Shown here in pieces: positions 53,698 through 62,570 of a DNA stretch of 64,000 nt. The notes under the pieces were generated by a model that saw only the letters and a program-made list of their open reading frames with translations, searched no databases and had not been told where the DNA came from. The position numbers were made by a program, and so were the translations under genes. The stretch is from Caulobacteraceae bacterium (GTDB lineage Bacteria; Pseudomonadota; Alphaproteobacteria; Caulobacterales; Caulobacteraceae), in the NCBI GenBank assembly GCA_027489335.1, contig JAIXZX010000005.1, positions 213,125 to 277,124 of the forward strand. Direction: 5' to 3'. How positions within the stretch are numbered: the stretch's first letter is position 1; every line of letters starts with the position of its first letter.

Positions 53698-54543
53698 ATG
53701 ACCCCTTTGTCCAACCTCGGCGCGAGCCTGAAGATGACCGCCCAACGGGATGACGCCCTGGCTTCGGCCGGAACGAACCGCGCCACCGCCGGCAAGGTCT
53801 CGGCCACCGAGGTCAGCGTCTTCTATGGCGACAAGCAGGCCCTGTTCGACGTCAGCCTCGACATGCCCGACCGCATGGTCACCGCCCTGATCGGTCCGTC
53901 GGGCTGCGGCAAGTCGACCTTCCTGCGCTGCATCAACCGGATGAACGACACCATCCCCGGCGCCCGGGTCGACGGGAAGATCATCCTGGACGGCGAGGAC
54001 ATCAACGACCGCAAGGTCGATCCGGTCCTGTTGCGCGCCCGGGTGGGCATGGTCTTCCAGAAGCCCAACCCCTTTCCCAAGAGCATTTTCGAGAACGTGG
54101 CCTACGGCCCGCGCATCCACGGCTTCGCCGACAACAAGACCGAGCTGGCCGACATCGTCGAATCCTCGCTCAAGCGGGCCGGCCTCTGGAAAGAGGTTGC
54201 CGATCGTCTGCAGGCGCCGGGCACCAGCCTGTCGGGCGGTCAGCAGCAGCGCCTGGTCATCGCCCGGGCCATCGCCGTCAGCCCCGAAGTGATCCTGATG
54301 GACGAGCCCTGCTCGGCCCTCGACCCCATCGCCACCGCCAAGATCGAAGAGCTGATCGACGACCTGCGCAGCCAGTACTGCATCGTCATCGTCACCCACT
54401 CCATGGCCCAGGCCGCGCGGGTCTCCCAGCGCACCGCCTTCTTCCACATGGGCGCGGTGGTCGAGGCCGGCGCCACCGACGAGATCTTCACCAACCCGCG
54501 TGACACCCGCACGCAGGATTACATCACCGGACGCTTCGGCTGA
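53698..54543 (+). CDS. pstB: phosphate ABC transporter ATP-binding protein PstB
   Basis: [76 protein letters not shown]. Confidence 0.97.
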   Translation: MTPLSNLGASLKMTAQRDDALASAGTNRATAGKVSATEVSVFYGDKQALFDVSLDMPDRMVTALIGPSGCGKSTFLRCINRMNDTIPGARVDGKIILDGEDINDRKVDPVLLRARVGMVFQKPNPFPKSIFENVAYGPRIHGFADNKTELADIVESSLKRAGLWKEVADRLQAPGTSLSGGQQQRLVIARAIAVSPEVILMDEPCSALDPIATAKIEELIDDLRSQYCIVIVTHSMAQAARVSQRTAFFHMGAVVEAGATDEIFTNPRDTRTQDYITGRFG

Positions 54544-54559
54544 CCGGGAGGACGCCGCC

Positions 54560-55258
54560 ATGAACGAACACATCGTCAAGGCCTATGAAGACGAGCTCAA
54601 CATGCTCACCGCCGAATGCGCGCGGATGGGCGGGCTGACCGAGGCCGCCGTCGCCGACGCCCTGGAGGCGGTGGTCCGTCGCGACCAGCAGATGGCCGAT
54701 TCCGTGGTCGCCCGTGACGAGCGTCTCGACGCCCTGCAGGCCGATATCGAGCGCAAGGCGATCCGCATGATCGCGCTCCGCCAGCCGCTGGCCAATGACC
54801 TGCGCCGCACGGTGGCGGCGATGAAGATCGCCAACAACCTCGAGCGGGTGGGCGATCTGGGCAAGAACATCGCCAAGCGCACCATCGTCATCATCGACTC
54901 CGACCCGATGGTGCCTCTGACCCGTTCCATCGAGCGCATGGGCCGGCTGGTGGTCACCCGCCTGAAAGAGGTGCTGGACGCCTACACCGCCTCGGACCTG
55001 GAGCGGGCCATGTCCGTCTGGTCGCGGGACGACGAGGTGGACGAGCACTACAACAGCCTGTTCCGAGAACTCCTGACCTACATGATGGGCGATCCGCGGA
55101 CGATCACCGCCTGCGCTCACCTGCTGTTCGTGGCCAAGAACCTCGAGCGCATCGGCGACCACGCCACCAACATCGCCGAGATCATCCACTACGAAATCAC
55201 CGGGGACGAGGCGATCGCCACCGCCCGTCCCAAGACCGACGCCCTGCAGCGTCCGTGA
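54560..55258 (+). CDS. phoU: phosphate signalling protein PhoU
   Basis: HIVKAYEDELNMLTAECARMGGLTEAAVADALEAV; NNLERVGDLGKNIAKR; LERIGDHATNIAEIIHYEITG. Confidence 0.97.
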   Translation: MNEHIVKAYEDELNMLTAECARMGGLTEAAVADALEAVVRRDQQMADSVVARDERLDALQADIERKAIRMIALRQPLANDLRRTVAAMKIANNLERVGDLGKNIAKRTIVIIDSDPMVPLTRSIERMGRLVVTRLKEVLDAYTASDLERAMSVWSRDDEVDEHYNSLFRELLTYMMGDPRTITACAHLLFVAKNLERIGDHATNIAEIIHYEITGDEAIATARPKTDALQRP

Positions 55259-55271
55259 CGGGAGTCCGCCG

Positions 55272-55961
55272 ATGATCCCCCACATCCTGGTCGCCGAGGA
55301 CGAAGACTCCCTCGCCACCCTGCTGAACTACAACCTCGAAAAAGAGGGTTACGCCGTGGCGGTCGCCGCCGATGGCGAAGACGCCCTGATGATGATCAAC
55401 GAGAAGCTGCCCGACCTCATCCTGCTGGACTGGATGCTGCCCAAGGTGTCGGGCATCGAGGTCTGCCGCCGGCTGCGGGCGCGGACCGAGACCCGCAACA
55501 TTCCGATCATCATGCTGACCGCCCGGGGCGAAGAGACCGACCGCATCCGCGGCCTGGACACCGGCGCTGACGACTACATCGTCAAGCCCTTCTCCATGTC
55601 CGAACTTTCGGCGCGCATCCGCGCGGTCCTGCGTCGCCTGCGGCCGGGCCTGGCCGAGGACCGGGTCCGCATCGGCGATCTGGTCATCGACCGGGTGGCC
55701 CACCGGGTGCGCCGCGGCGGCCAGGAGATCCATCTGGGCCCCACCGAATTCCGCCTGCTGGACTATCTGATGCAGCATCCCGGCCGGGTCTTCTCCCGCG
55801 AGCAGTTGCTGGACGCCGTCTGGGGCTCGGACGTCTATGTGGAGGCCCGCACCGTGGACGTCCATGTGGGCCGCCTGCGCAAGGCCCTGAACCGCGAGGC
55901 CGCCGCCGACCCGATCCGCACCGTGCGCTCGGCGGGCTATTCCCTGGATCTCGAGGGCTAG
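55272..55961 (+). CDS. phoB: phosphate regulon response regulator PhoB
   Basis: HILVAEDEDSLATLLNYNLEKEGYAV…LLDWMLPKVSGIEVCRRLR; OmpR/PhoB-type wHTH HVGRLRKALNREAAADPIRTVRSAGYSLD. Confidence 0.97.
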   Translation: MIPHILVAEDEDSLATLLNYNLEKEGYAVAVAADGEDALMMINEKLPDLILLDWMLPKVSGIEVCRRLRARTETRNIPIIMLTARGEETDRIRGLDTGADDYIVKPFSMSELSARIRAVLRRLRPGLAEDRVRIGDLVIDRVAHRVRRGGQEIHLGPTEFRLLDYLMQHPGRVFSREQLLDAVWGSDVYVEARTVDVHVGRLRKALNREAAADPIRTVRSAGYSLDLEG

Positions 55962-55969
55962 AGGACGCG

Positions 55970-55994
55970 CCGATAAGTGGGAACCGGTTATCGG
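55970..55994. repeat. inverted repeat CCGATAA…TTATCGG in phoB-purD intergenic region
   Basis: 7-bp arms with 11-nt spacer; contains inner AACCGGTT palindrome. Confidence 0.7.
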
Positions 55995-56063
55995 TTCAAG
56001 CGCGCTCACGCCTAGACTCCCCGCTGGCTTGACGCCTGGGACCGGGCGCGGCAAAGCCCGCTC

Positions 56064-57335
56064 ATGAACATCCTCCTCGTCGGTTCGGGCGGGCGCGAGC
56101 ATGCGCTGGCCTGGAAGATCGCCCAGTCGCCCCTGCTCAGCCGCCTGGTCATGGCGCCGGGCAATCCGGGCATGGAAGCCCTAGGGGAGACCCGGCCCGT
56201 GAAGGTCACCGAGGTCCAGGCCCTGGTCGCCCTGGCCCAGGAGATCGCCGCTGATCTGGTGGTTATCGGCCCGGAATCGGCGGTGGACGCCGGCCTCGCC
56301 GACGCCCTGGCGGCGGCCGACATCCCCTGCTTTGGCCCCAGCCGCGCGGCTGGCCAGCTGGAGTCCTCCAAGGCCTTCACCAAGGCCTTCTGCGTCCGTC
56401 ACGGCCTGCCCACCGGCGCCTATGTGGTCTGTGACGAGGCGGCCACGGCCAAGACGGCCCTGGACGGCTTCTCCCCACCCTATGTGATCAAGGCCGATGG
56501 CTTGGCCGCCGGCAAGGGCGTGGTGATCGCCCAGACGAGGGCGGAGGCCGAGGCCGCCATCGACGACGCCCTGGGCGGCCGCTTCGGCGCGGCCGGCGCC
56601 CGGGTGGTGATCGAGGAATTCCTGGACGGCGAAATCGGCTCCCTGTTCGCCCTGTGCGACGGGACCCACTCCCTGGTCTTCGGCCACGCCCAGGACCACA
56701 AGCGGGCCTATGACGGCGAGCAGGGCCCCAACACCGGCGGCATGGGCACCTATGCGCCAGCTCCCCTGTTCACCGACGACCTCGTCGAGCGGGTGCGCAC
56801 CGAGCTCGCCGAGCCGGCCTTCGCCGCCATCGCCGCCGAGGGCCACCCCTATCGCGGGGTGCTGTTCGTGGAGTTCATGGCCACGGCCGACGGCCCCAAG
56901 CTTGTCGAGTTCAATGTCCGGTTCGGCGATCCGGAATGCCAGGTGCTGATGCTGCGCCTGGAGAGTGATCTCGTTCCCTATCTGATGGCCTGCGCCAAGG
57001 GTGAGCTGGACCGCCTGCCGCCCCCGGTCTGGCGCGAGGAGTCAGCCGTCTGCGTCGTGCTGGCCGCCGAGGGCTATCCCGATGCGCCGGTCACCGGTGC
57101 GGCGATCACCGGGGTCGAGGCGGACCTGGGCGCCGATGTGGCGATCTTCCACGCCGGCACGACCCGCGACGAGGCCGGCGTCCTGCGGGCGGCGGGGGGG
57201 CGTGTGCTGAACGTCTGCGCCCGGGGCGAGGACCTCGTCCAGGCGCGGACCCGCGCCTATGAGGCGGTGTCCCGCATCGACCTGCCCGGCGGCTTCCACC
57301 GCACCGATATCGGCTGGCGCGCCCTGGCCCGCTGA
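56064..57335 (+). CDS. purD: phosphoribosylamine--glycine ligase
   Basis: MNILLVGSGGREHALAWKIAQSPLLSRL; VIGPESAVDAGLADAL; GPNTGGMGTYAPAPLF; EFNVRFGDPECQVLM. Confidence 0.98.
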   Translation: MNILLVGSGGREHALAWKIAQSPLLSRLVMAPGNPGMEALGETRPVKVTEVQALVALAQEIAADLVVIGPESAVDAGLADALAAADIPCFGPSRAAGQLESSKAFTKAFCVRHGLPTGAYVVCDEAATAKTALDGFSPPYVIKADGLAAGKGVVIAQTRAEAEAAIDDALGGRFGAAGARVVIEEFLDGEIGSLFALCDGTHSLVFGHAQDHKRAYDGEQGPNTGGMGTYAPAPLFTDDLVERVRTELAEPAFAAIAAEGHPYRGVLFVEFMATADGPKLVEFNVRFGDPECQVLMLRLESDLVPYLMACAKGELDRLPPPVWREESAVCVVLAAEGYPDAPVTGAAITGVEADLGADVAIFHAGTTRDEAGVLRAAGGRVLNVCARGEDLVQARTRAYEAVSRIDLPGGFHRTDIGWRALAR

Positions 57336-57477
57336 GGCCCCTGACCTCGCCCTTTCCAGAGCTCGGTATGGGCGCGCGCTGAACGCCTTGCGGCGCCCCG
57401 CCGCAGGTCGGTAAGGTGGGTTCAAACAAGCGTAAGACTCCAACCGCACCCAGAGCCTTAGTAAAGGGAAGACGCCC

Positions 57478-58554
57478 ATGGCCGTGGACGCCGCCGAACA
57501 AGAGCGCGAACAGCTGAACACCGGCACCAAGGAGGTCGCGGAGTCCCATCGGTTCGACGAGGCGCGGCTGGCGGCCTGGATGCAGGCCAATGTGGAAGGC
57601 TATGAGGGCCCGCTGGAGGTCCGCCAGTTCAAGGGCGGCCAGTCCAACCCCACCTACCAGCTGGTGACGCCCAACAAGAAGTACGTCATGCGACGCAAGC
57701 CGCCGGGCAAGCTGCTGCCCTCGGCCCATGCGGTGGACCGCGAGTACAAGGTCATCAGTGCGCTTTATGCCACCGGCTTCCCGGTGGCGCGCTCCTACGG
57801 CCTGTGCACGGACGAAGAGGTCATCGGCACCATGTTCTACGTCATGGACATGGTGGAGGGCCGCATCCTCTGGGACCAGCAGCTGCCGCAATATGAGCCG
57901 GCCGAGCGCCGCGCCATCTACATGGCCAAGCTCAAGACCCTGGCCGACCTGCACAACACCGACCACGAGGCCATCGGCCTGGGCGACTACGGCAAGCCCG
58001 GCAACTATATGGGCCGGCAGGTGGACCGCTGGACCAAGCAGTATCGCGCCTCGGAGACGGTCAAGCTCGAGGAGATGGAGCGGCTCATCGAATGGCTGCC
58101 CAAGACCGTCCCGCCCCAGGAACGCACCTCGGTGGTCCACGGGGACTATCGCCTGGACAATATGGTGCTGCACCCCACCAAGCCCCGGGTCATCGCCGTG
58201 CTGGACTGGGAGCTCTCGACCCTCGGCGAGCCCCTGGCGGACTTCACCTATCTGCTGATGAACTGGGTCAACGGCTCCATCGCCAACATTCCGGACCTGG
58301 AGGCCCATGGGGTCCCGTCCATCGAAGAATATGTCGCCGAATACTGCCGCCTGACCGGCCGTGACGGCCTGCCGGACCTCAACTGGTACTTCGCCTACAA
58401 CATCTTCCGCCTGGCCGGCATCATCCAGGGCATTGTCGGCCGGGTCCGCGACGGCACCGCCAACAGCCCCCAGGCCGCGGCCATGGCCGAACGGGTGCCG
58501 CTGCTGGCCAAGGCCGGCTGGAGCTTCGCCCAGAAGGCTGGCGCGACGGCTTAA
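57478..58554 (+). CDS. aminoglycoside phosphotransferase-like (APH/ACAD10 kinase-domain) protein
   Basis: QFKGGQSNPTYQLVTPNKKYVMRRKPPGKLLPSAHAVDREYKVISAL; SVVHGDYRLDNMVLHPTKPRVIAVLDWELSTLGEPLADFTYL. Confidence 0.93.
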   Translation: MAVDAAEQEREQLNTGTKEVAESHRFDEARLAAWMQANVEGYEGPLEVRQFKGGQSNPTYQLVTPNKKYVMRRKPPGKLLPSAHAVDREYKVISALYATGFPVARSYGLCTDEEVIGTMFYVMDMVEGRILWDQQLPQYEPAERRAIYMAKLKTLADLHNTDHEAIGLGDYGKPGNYMGRQVDRWTKQYRASETVKLEEMERLIEWLPKTVPPQERTSVVHGDYRLDNMVLHPTKPRVIAVLDWELSTLGEPLADFTYLLMNWVNGSIANIPDLEAHGVPSIEEYVAEYCRLTGRDGLPDLNWYFAYNIFRLAGIIQGIVGRVRDGTANSPQAAAMAERVPLLAKAGWSFAQKAGATA

Positions 58555-58562
58555 GGCGCCCC

Positions 58563-59585
58563 TTAAGCCGGTGGCGTCATCGCCCTGGACAAGAGCGCGT
58601 CCAGGGCGGCCTCGTCCTCGAACTTCGCCCGCACCGGCCAGGCGCTGACCCGCCCCCGCCAGTCGGCCGGCAGCCGGGCCCAGTCCTTCTCGGTTGTCAC
58701 CAGCCCTGCGCTGAAATCCTCGGCCCGGGCGGCCAGCCGGCGCAGCGTGGCCTCGTCATAGGCGTAATGGTCGGGGAAGGGCGCAAAGTCGGCCAGCTCG
58801 CAGCCGGCCGCCTTCAGGGCCCGCTCCACCTTCCAGGGCTTGCCGACGCCGGCGAACCCCACCTGCGGCCCCGGCGGCGGGGGCGCCACGGCGCCGAGCC
58901 GGGCGATCAGCACCGGCGTAGCGCCGAACAGGGCCAGCAGCTCCGGATCGGCGGCGGCCACCTCGTTTGGCAGCATCAGAACCACGGCGTCGGCCCGGGC
59001 CAGGCCCGCCGCCAGGGGCTCGCGCAAGGGACCTGAGGGAAACACCGCCCCGTCGCCGAACGGCCATTCCCCGTCCCGGGTCTCCCCGTCCACGACGATC
59101 AGCGACAGGCGTTTGGCGAGGCTGGGATTCTGATGGCCGTCGTCCATGACCACGGCCTGGGCGCCGGCCTGCACTGCCGCCAGGGCGCCGGCCGCCCGGT
59201 CCCAGGATATCCAGATGGGACCGTCCTTGGCCATCATCAGCGGCTCGTCCCCCACATCGGCGGCGCTGTGGACGGATAGCTGGACCTGGACCGGGCCGTG
59301 CAGTCGCCCGCCATAGCCCCGCGACAGGCCATGGGCCTCGACCCCGCGAGCCCGGAGTCTTGCCAGGATCTCCCGCACTACCGGCGTCTTGCCGGTCCCG
59401 CCCATGGTGATGTTGCCCACGCAGATGACCGGCGCCCCAGGGTCCACAGGGGTCGCCCGGGCGATCTTGCGCGCCGTCACCGCCGCCCAGATCCAGGAGA
59501 TCGGCTTCAGCAGGATGCGGGTCATGGGCATGGCGGCCCGGTCGCGCTCGCGGACATACCACCAACGCGGCGTCGAGAGCTTCAT
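58563..59585 (-). CDS. lpxK: tetraacyldisaccharide 4'-kinase
   Basis: VICVGNITMGGTGKTPVVREILARL; AQAVVMDDGHQNPSLAKRLSLIVVDGE; VTTEKDWARLP. Confidence 0.95.
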   Translation of the reverse strand: MKLSTPRWWYVRERDRAAMPMTRILLKPISWIWAAVTARKIARATPVDPGAPVICVGNITMGGTGKTPVVREILARLRARGVEAHGLSRGYGGRLHGPVQVQLSVHSAADVGDEPLMMAKDGPIWISWDRAAGALAAVQAGAQAVVMDDGHQNPSLAKRLSLIVVDGETRDGEWPFGDGAVFPSGPLREPLAAGLARADAVVLMLPNEVAAADPELLALFGATPVLIARLGAVAPPPPGPQVGFAGVGKPWKVERALKAAGCELADFAPFPDHYAYDEATLRRLAARAEDFSAGLVTTEKDWARLPADWRGRVSAWPVRAKFEDEAALDALLSRAMTPPA

Positions 59586-60877
59586 GGGGTCTCCGGCTGA
59601 GGCAGCAGGGGCGTGAGCTGGGTGAGCGCCGCCTCCAGGGCCGCGCCATACTGGGCCGCATGGGCGAGCGCGGCCTCACCCATGCGTCGGGCGATGGCGG
59701 GGTTGTCCAGCAGGCCCTGCAGGTGACGGGTCAGGGCCGCCCCATCTGGCGCGCACAGGGCGGCCACCTCCTCGAACATGGCCTGATAGGTGGCCGCGGC
59801 GTTGAACACCGAGGGGCCGGTCAGGATGGTCGCCCCCAGTCTCGCGGGCTCCAGGGGGTTGTGGCCGCCGACGCCGGGCGCATAGCCGCCGCCCATCACC
59901 ACCACGTCCGCCAGCCGGAAGAAGAGGCCCAACTCGCCGAGCGTGTCGGCCACATAGGCGGTGGTGAGGGGCTCGGGCGCCTCGCCGTCGCCGCGCCGGG
60001 CGGTGTGGAATCCCGCCGCGTTCAAGATGTCGGCCACCTCGGCGCCCCGCTCCGGATGGCGTGGGGCGATGATCAGCAGGAGGCCCGGCTGATGCGCGCG
60101 CAGCCGGTGGACGGCTTCGGCGATCAGGGTCTCCTCGCCGGGATGGGTGCTGGCGGCCAGGATCACCGGCCGCCCGGCGGTCAGGGCCCGCAACCTGTCG
60201 AGTTCGTCGTCGTCACAGGGCAGGGGCTCGCCCACCTGTTTGAGGTTCAGCTGCGGCCCGGTCGCCCGGCCCAGCCCGTGCAGTCGCGCGGCGGTGTCGT
60301 CGTCCTGCGGCAGGATCAGGTCAAAGCGCCCCAGCAGGGCGCGGGCCGCGGCCGGCGCCCGGGCCCAGCCGTCGGCGCTCTTCTGCGTCATCCGGGCCGA
60401 GACCAGCGCCAGGCGAACCCCGCGCTCAGCTGCGGCCATGATCAGGTTGGGCCAGAGCTCGCTCTCCACCAGCACCGCCGTCGCCGGACGCCAGTGATCA
60501 AGGAAACCTGCCACCGCCCGGGGTCCGTCCACCGGGGCGTACTGGTGGATCACGCCGGGGGGCAGGCGCCTTGCCAGCAGCTCGGCCGCCGTGCGCGTGC
60601 CCGAGGTGACCAGCAGGGTCAGGTCAGGCCTTCGCGCGCGCAGGGCCTCGGCGAGCGGCAGGAGGGAGACGCTCTCGCCGACGCTGACCCCGTGCAGCCA
60701 GACCAGTTCGCCGGGCGGGCGCAGGGCCTGCGGCCGACCCAGGCGCTCATTCAGGCGGTCAGCATCCTCCTTGCCCCGGCGGGCGCGGGCCCGCAGTAGG
60801 GCAGGCGCCAGGGGCTCCAGGGCCGCCAGCGCCAGACCATAGGCCGCCAGGCCCGGCGTGCGGGGCGCGGGCTTCAC
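59582..60877 (-). CDS. waaA: 3-deoxy-D-manno-octulosonic acid (Kdo) transferase
   Basis: RPPGELVWLHGVSVGESVSLLPLAEALR; SELWPNLIMAAAERGVRLALVSARMTQKSADGWAR; GGGYAPGVGGHNPLEPARLGATILTGPSVFNAA. Confidence 0.96.
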   Translation of the reverse strand: MKPAPRTPGLAAYGLALAALEPLAPALLRARARRGKEDADRLNERLGRPQALRPPGELVWLHGVSVGESVSLLPLAEALRARRPDLTLLVTSGTRTAAELLARRLPPGVIHQYAPVDGPRAVAGFLDHWRPATAVLVESELWPNLIMAAAERGVRLALVSARMTQKSADGWARAPAAARALLGRFDLILPQDDDTAARLHGLGRATGPQLNLKQVGEPLPCDDDELDRLRALTAGRPVILAASTHPGEETLIAEAVHRLRAHQPGLLLIIAPRHPERGAEVADILNAAGFHTARRGDGEAPEPLTTAYVADTLGELGLFFRLADVVVMGGGYAPGVGGHNPLEPARLGATILTGPSVFNAAATYQAMFEEVAALCAPDGAALTRHLQGLLDNPAIARRMGEAALAHAAQYGAALEAALTQLTPLLPQPETP

Positions 60878-61842
60878 ACCACCTCGGCCGGCGACAGGCG
60901 GCAGTGGGCGGCCTCGCCGGTCTCCACCTGCAAGGTGGCGTGGCCGATGCCGAACTGCGCCTGCAGCCCCTCGCAGGCGGCGTGCAGGAAATCGTCCGGC
61001 TCGCTGTTGTCAGGGCGGGTGATATGGGCCGTCAGCGCCGTCTCGGTGGTGCTCATGGCCCAGATGTGCAGGTCGTGGACGCCGGTCACCCCGGGCCGCG
61101 CGCTCAGCCAGGCGCGGACCGCCTCCACATCTATGCCCCGCGGCGCGGCGTCCAGGGCCAGGTCCACGGAGTCCCGCAACAAGCCCCAGGTGCCGATCAG
61201 GATCACTGCGACGATCAGCAGGCTCAGCGCTGGATCCAGCCAGTAGAGGCTGGTGAGCGCGATGACCCCGGCGCCGATCACCACGGCCAGGGAGACGGCC
61301 GCATCGGCGGCCATGTGCAGGAAGGCGCCGCGGATGTTCAGATCCCCCTTGGCGCCGCCCATGAACATCAGGGCCGTGGCGGTGTTGATGACCACCCCGA
61401 TGGCCGCGACAAGCATCACTGGGGCGGCCGCCACCTCGGCGGGATCGGCGATCCTGCGGACCGCCTCGGAGACGATGGCGCCCACCGCCACCAGAAGCAG
61501 GATGGCATTGGCCAGAGAGGCCAGGATGGTCGCCTTGCGCAGGCCATAGGTCCGCCGTCCCGAGGGCTGGCGCTTGGCGAGGCTGGCCGCGCCCCAGGCC
61601 AGCAGCAGGCTCATCACGTCCGACAGATTGTGTCCGGCGTCGGCCAGCAGGGCCAGCGAGCCGAACCACAGGCCCGCGGCCACCTCGGCGGCGACGAAGC
61701 CGGTGTTGAGGATCACCCCGACGGCGAAGGCCCGGCCGAAATCCTTGGGTACATGATGATGGTGACCGCCCAGGCCATGGGCGTGACCATGATCATGGCT
61801 GTGGTCGTGGCCGTGATCATGATGGTGATGGTCGTGGGCCAT
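60874..61842 (-). CDS. cation diffusion facilitator (CDF) transporter with His-rich N-terminus
   Basis: MAHDHHHHDHGHDHSHDHGHAHGLGGHHHH; LALLADAGHNLSDVMSLLLAWGA; HMAADAAVSLAVVIGAGVI. Confidence 0.94.
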   Translation of the reverse strand: MAHDHHHHDHGHDHSHDHGHAHGLGGHHHHVPKDFGRAFAVGVILNTGFVAAEVAAGLWFGSLALLADAGHNLSDVMSLLLAWGAASLAKRQPSGRRTYGLRKATILASLANAILLLVAVGAIVSEAVRRIADPAEVAAAPVMLVAAIGVVINTATALMFMGGAKGDLNIRGAFLHMAADAAVSLAVVIGAGVIALTSLYWLDPALSLLIVAVILIGTWGLLRDSVDLALDAAPRGIDVEAVRAWLSARPGVTGVHDLHIWAMSTTETALTAHITRPDNSEPDDFLHAACEGLQAQFGIGHATLQVETGEAAHCRLSPAEVV

Positions 61843-61847
61843 GGCGC

Positions 61848-62570
61848 TCAGGCCTCCGCCGCCTTGGGGGGCGGAGCGCCGACCAGGGCCTCGGCCTGGC
61901 GGGTGGCGGCCGACAGCCTGGCCGACCAGTCTGCGCCCAGGGCGGCGATCTCGGCCTCGCCGGCGTCCGCCGGCACATGCAGCGGGCCCTCCCACACCAC
62001 CACGCCTTGTCCGAAGGGGGCGGGCAGCATCACCTGATCCCAGGTGTCCAGCCGCAGGGCGGGGTTAGCGGCCATGCCCATCAGGAAGACCGGGGCGGCC
62101 GTGCGCTTGGCGATCTGCAGGGCGCCCGAGGCGATTACCTCATTGGGCCCGCGCGGGCCGTCCGGCGTGATGATCAGGGCGCCGCCGCCGCCGACAAAGT
62201 TCAGGGCCTCGCGGAAACCGGCTACGGCGGCCCGGGCCTTGGCGGAGTCACCCTTCTTGGCCGAGGACATGCGGATGGCGGGAAAGCCTGCCCGCTCCAG
62301 GGCCTGGGCGACAAACTCCCCGTCCGCCGAGGGCGAGATCAGGGCCCTGCTCCCGGCCTTGCGCCACCAGTGGGGCGCCACCGACAGGCACATGGGAATG
62401 CGGCCATGCCAGAACAGGGCGACGGCCCCGGACGGCCCCGATAGGACCGGCTCGACGCAGTCGGCGTTCACATGGCGCCAGCGCACCGTGCGCAGGATCA
62501 GCTTCAGATAGGCCGCCAGCAGCCAGCCGAGGAAGGTCTGAACGCCCGGACGGCGCAGCAGCCCCTTCAC
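61848..62570 (-). CDS. lysophospholipid acyltransferase-like (DUF374) protein
   Basis: GAVALFWHGRIPMCLSVAPHWWRKAGSRALISPSADGEFVAQALERAGFPAIRMSSAK…LIITPDGPRGPNEVIASGALQIAKRTAAPVFLMGM. Confidence 0.88.
   Translation of the reverse strand: MKGLLRRPGVQTFLGWLLAAYLKLILRTVRWRHVNADCVEPVLSGPSGAVALFWHGRIPMCLSVAPHWWRKAGSRALISPSADGEFVAQALERAGFPAIRMSSAKKGDSAKARAAVAGFREALNFVGGGGALIITPDGPRGPNEVIASGALQIAKRTAAPVFLMGMAANPALRLDTWDQVMLPAPFGQGVVVWEGPLHVPADAGEAEIAALGADWSARLSAATRQAEALVGAPPPKAAEA

Noticed and set aside
57389-57405. TGCGGCG-CCC-CGCCGCA hairpin upstream of the APH-like gene as a terminator
   Set aside because: No T-run follows; short GC hairpins are expected by chance at this base composition
61755-61842. 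His/Asp-rich repetitive stretch as a possible microsatellite or repeat element
   Set aside because: It encodes the usual metal-binding N-terminus of a CDF transporter
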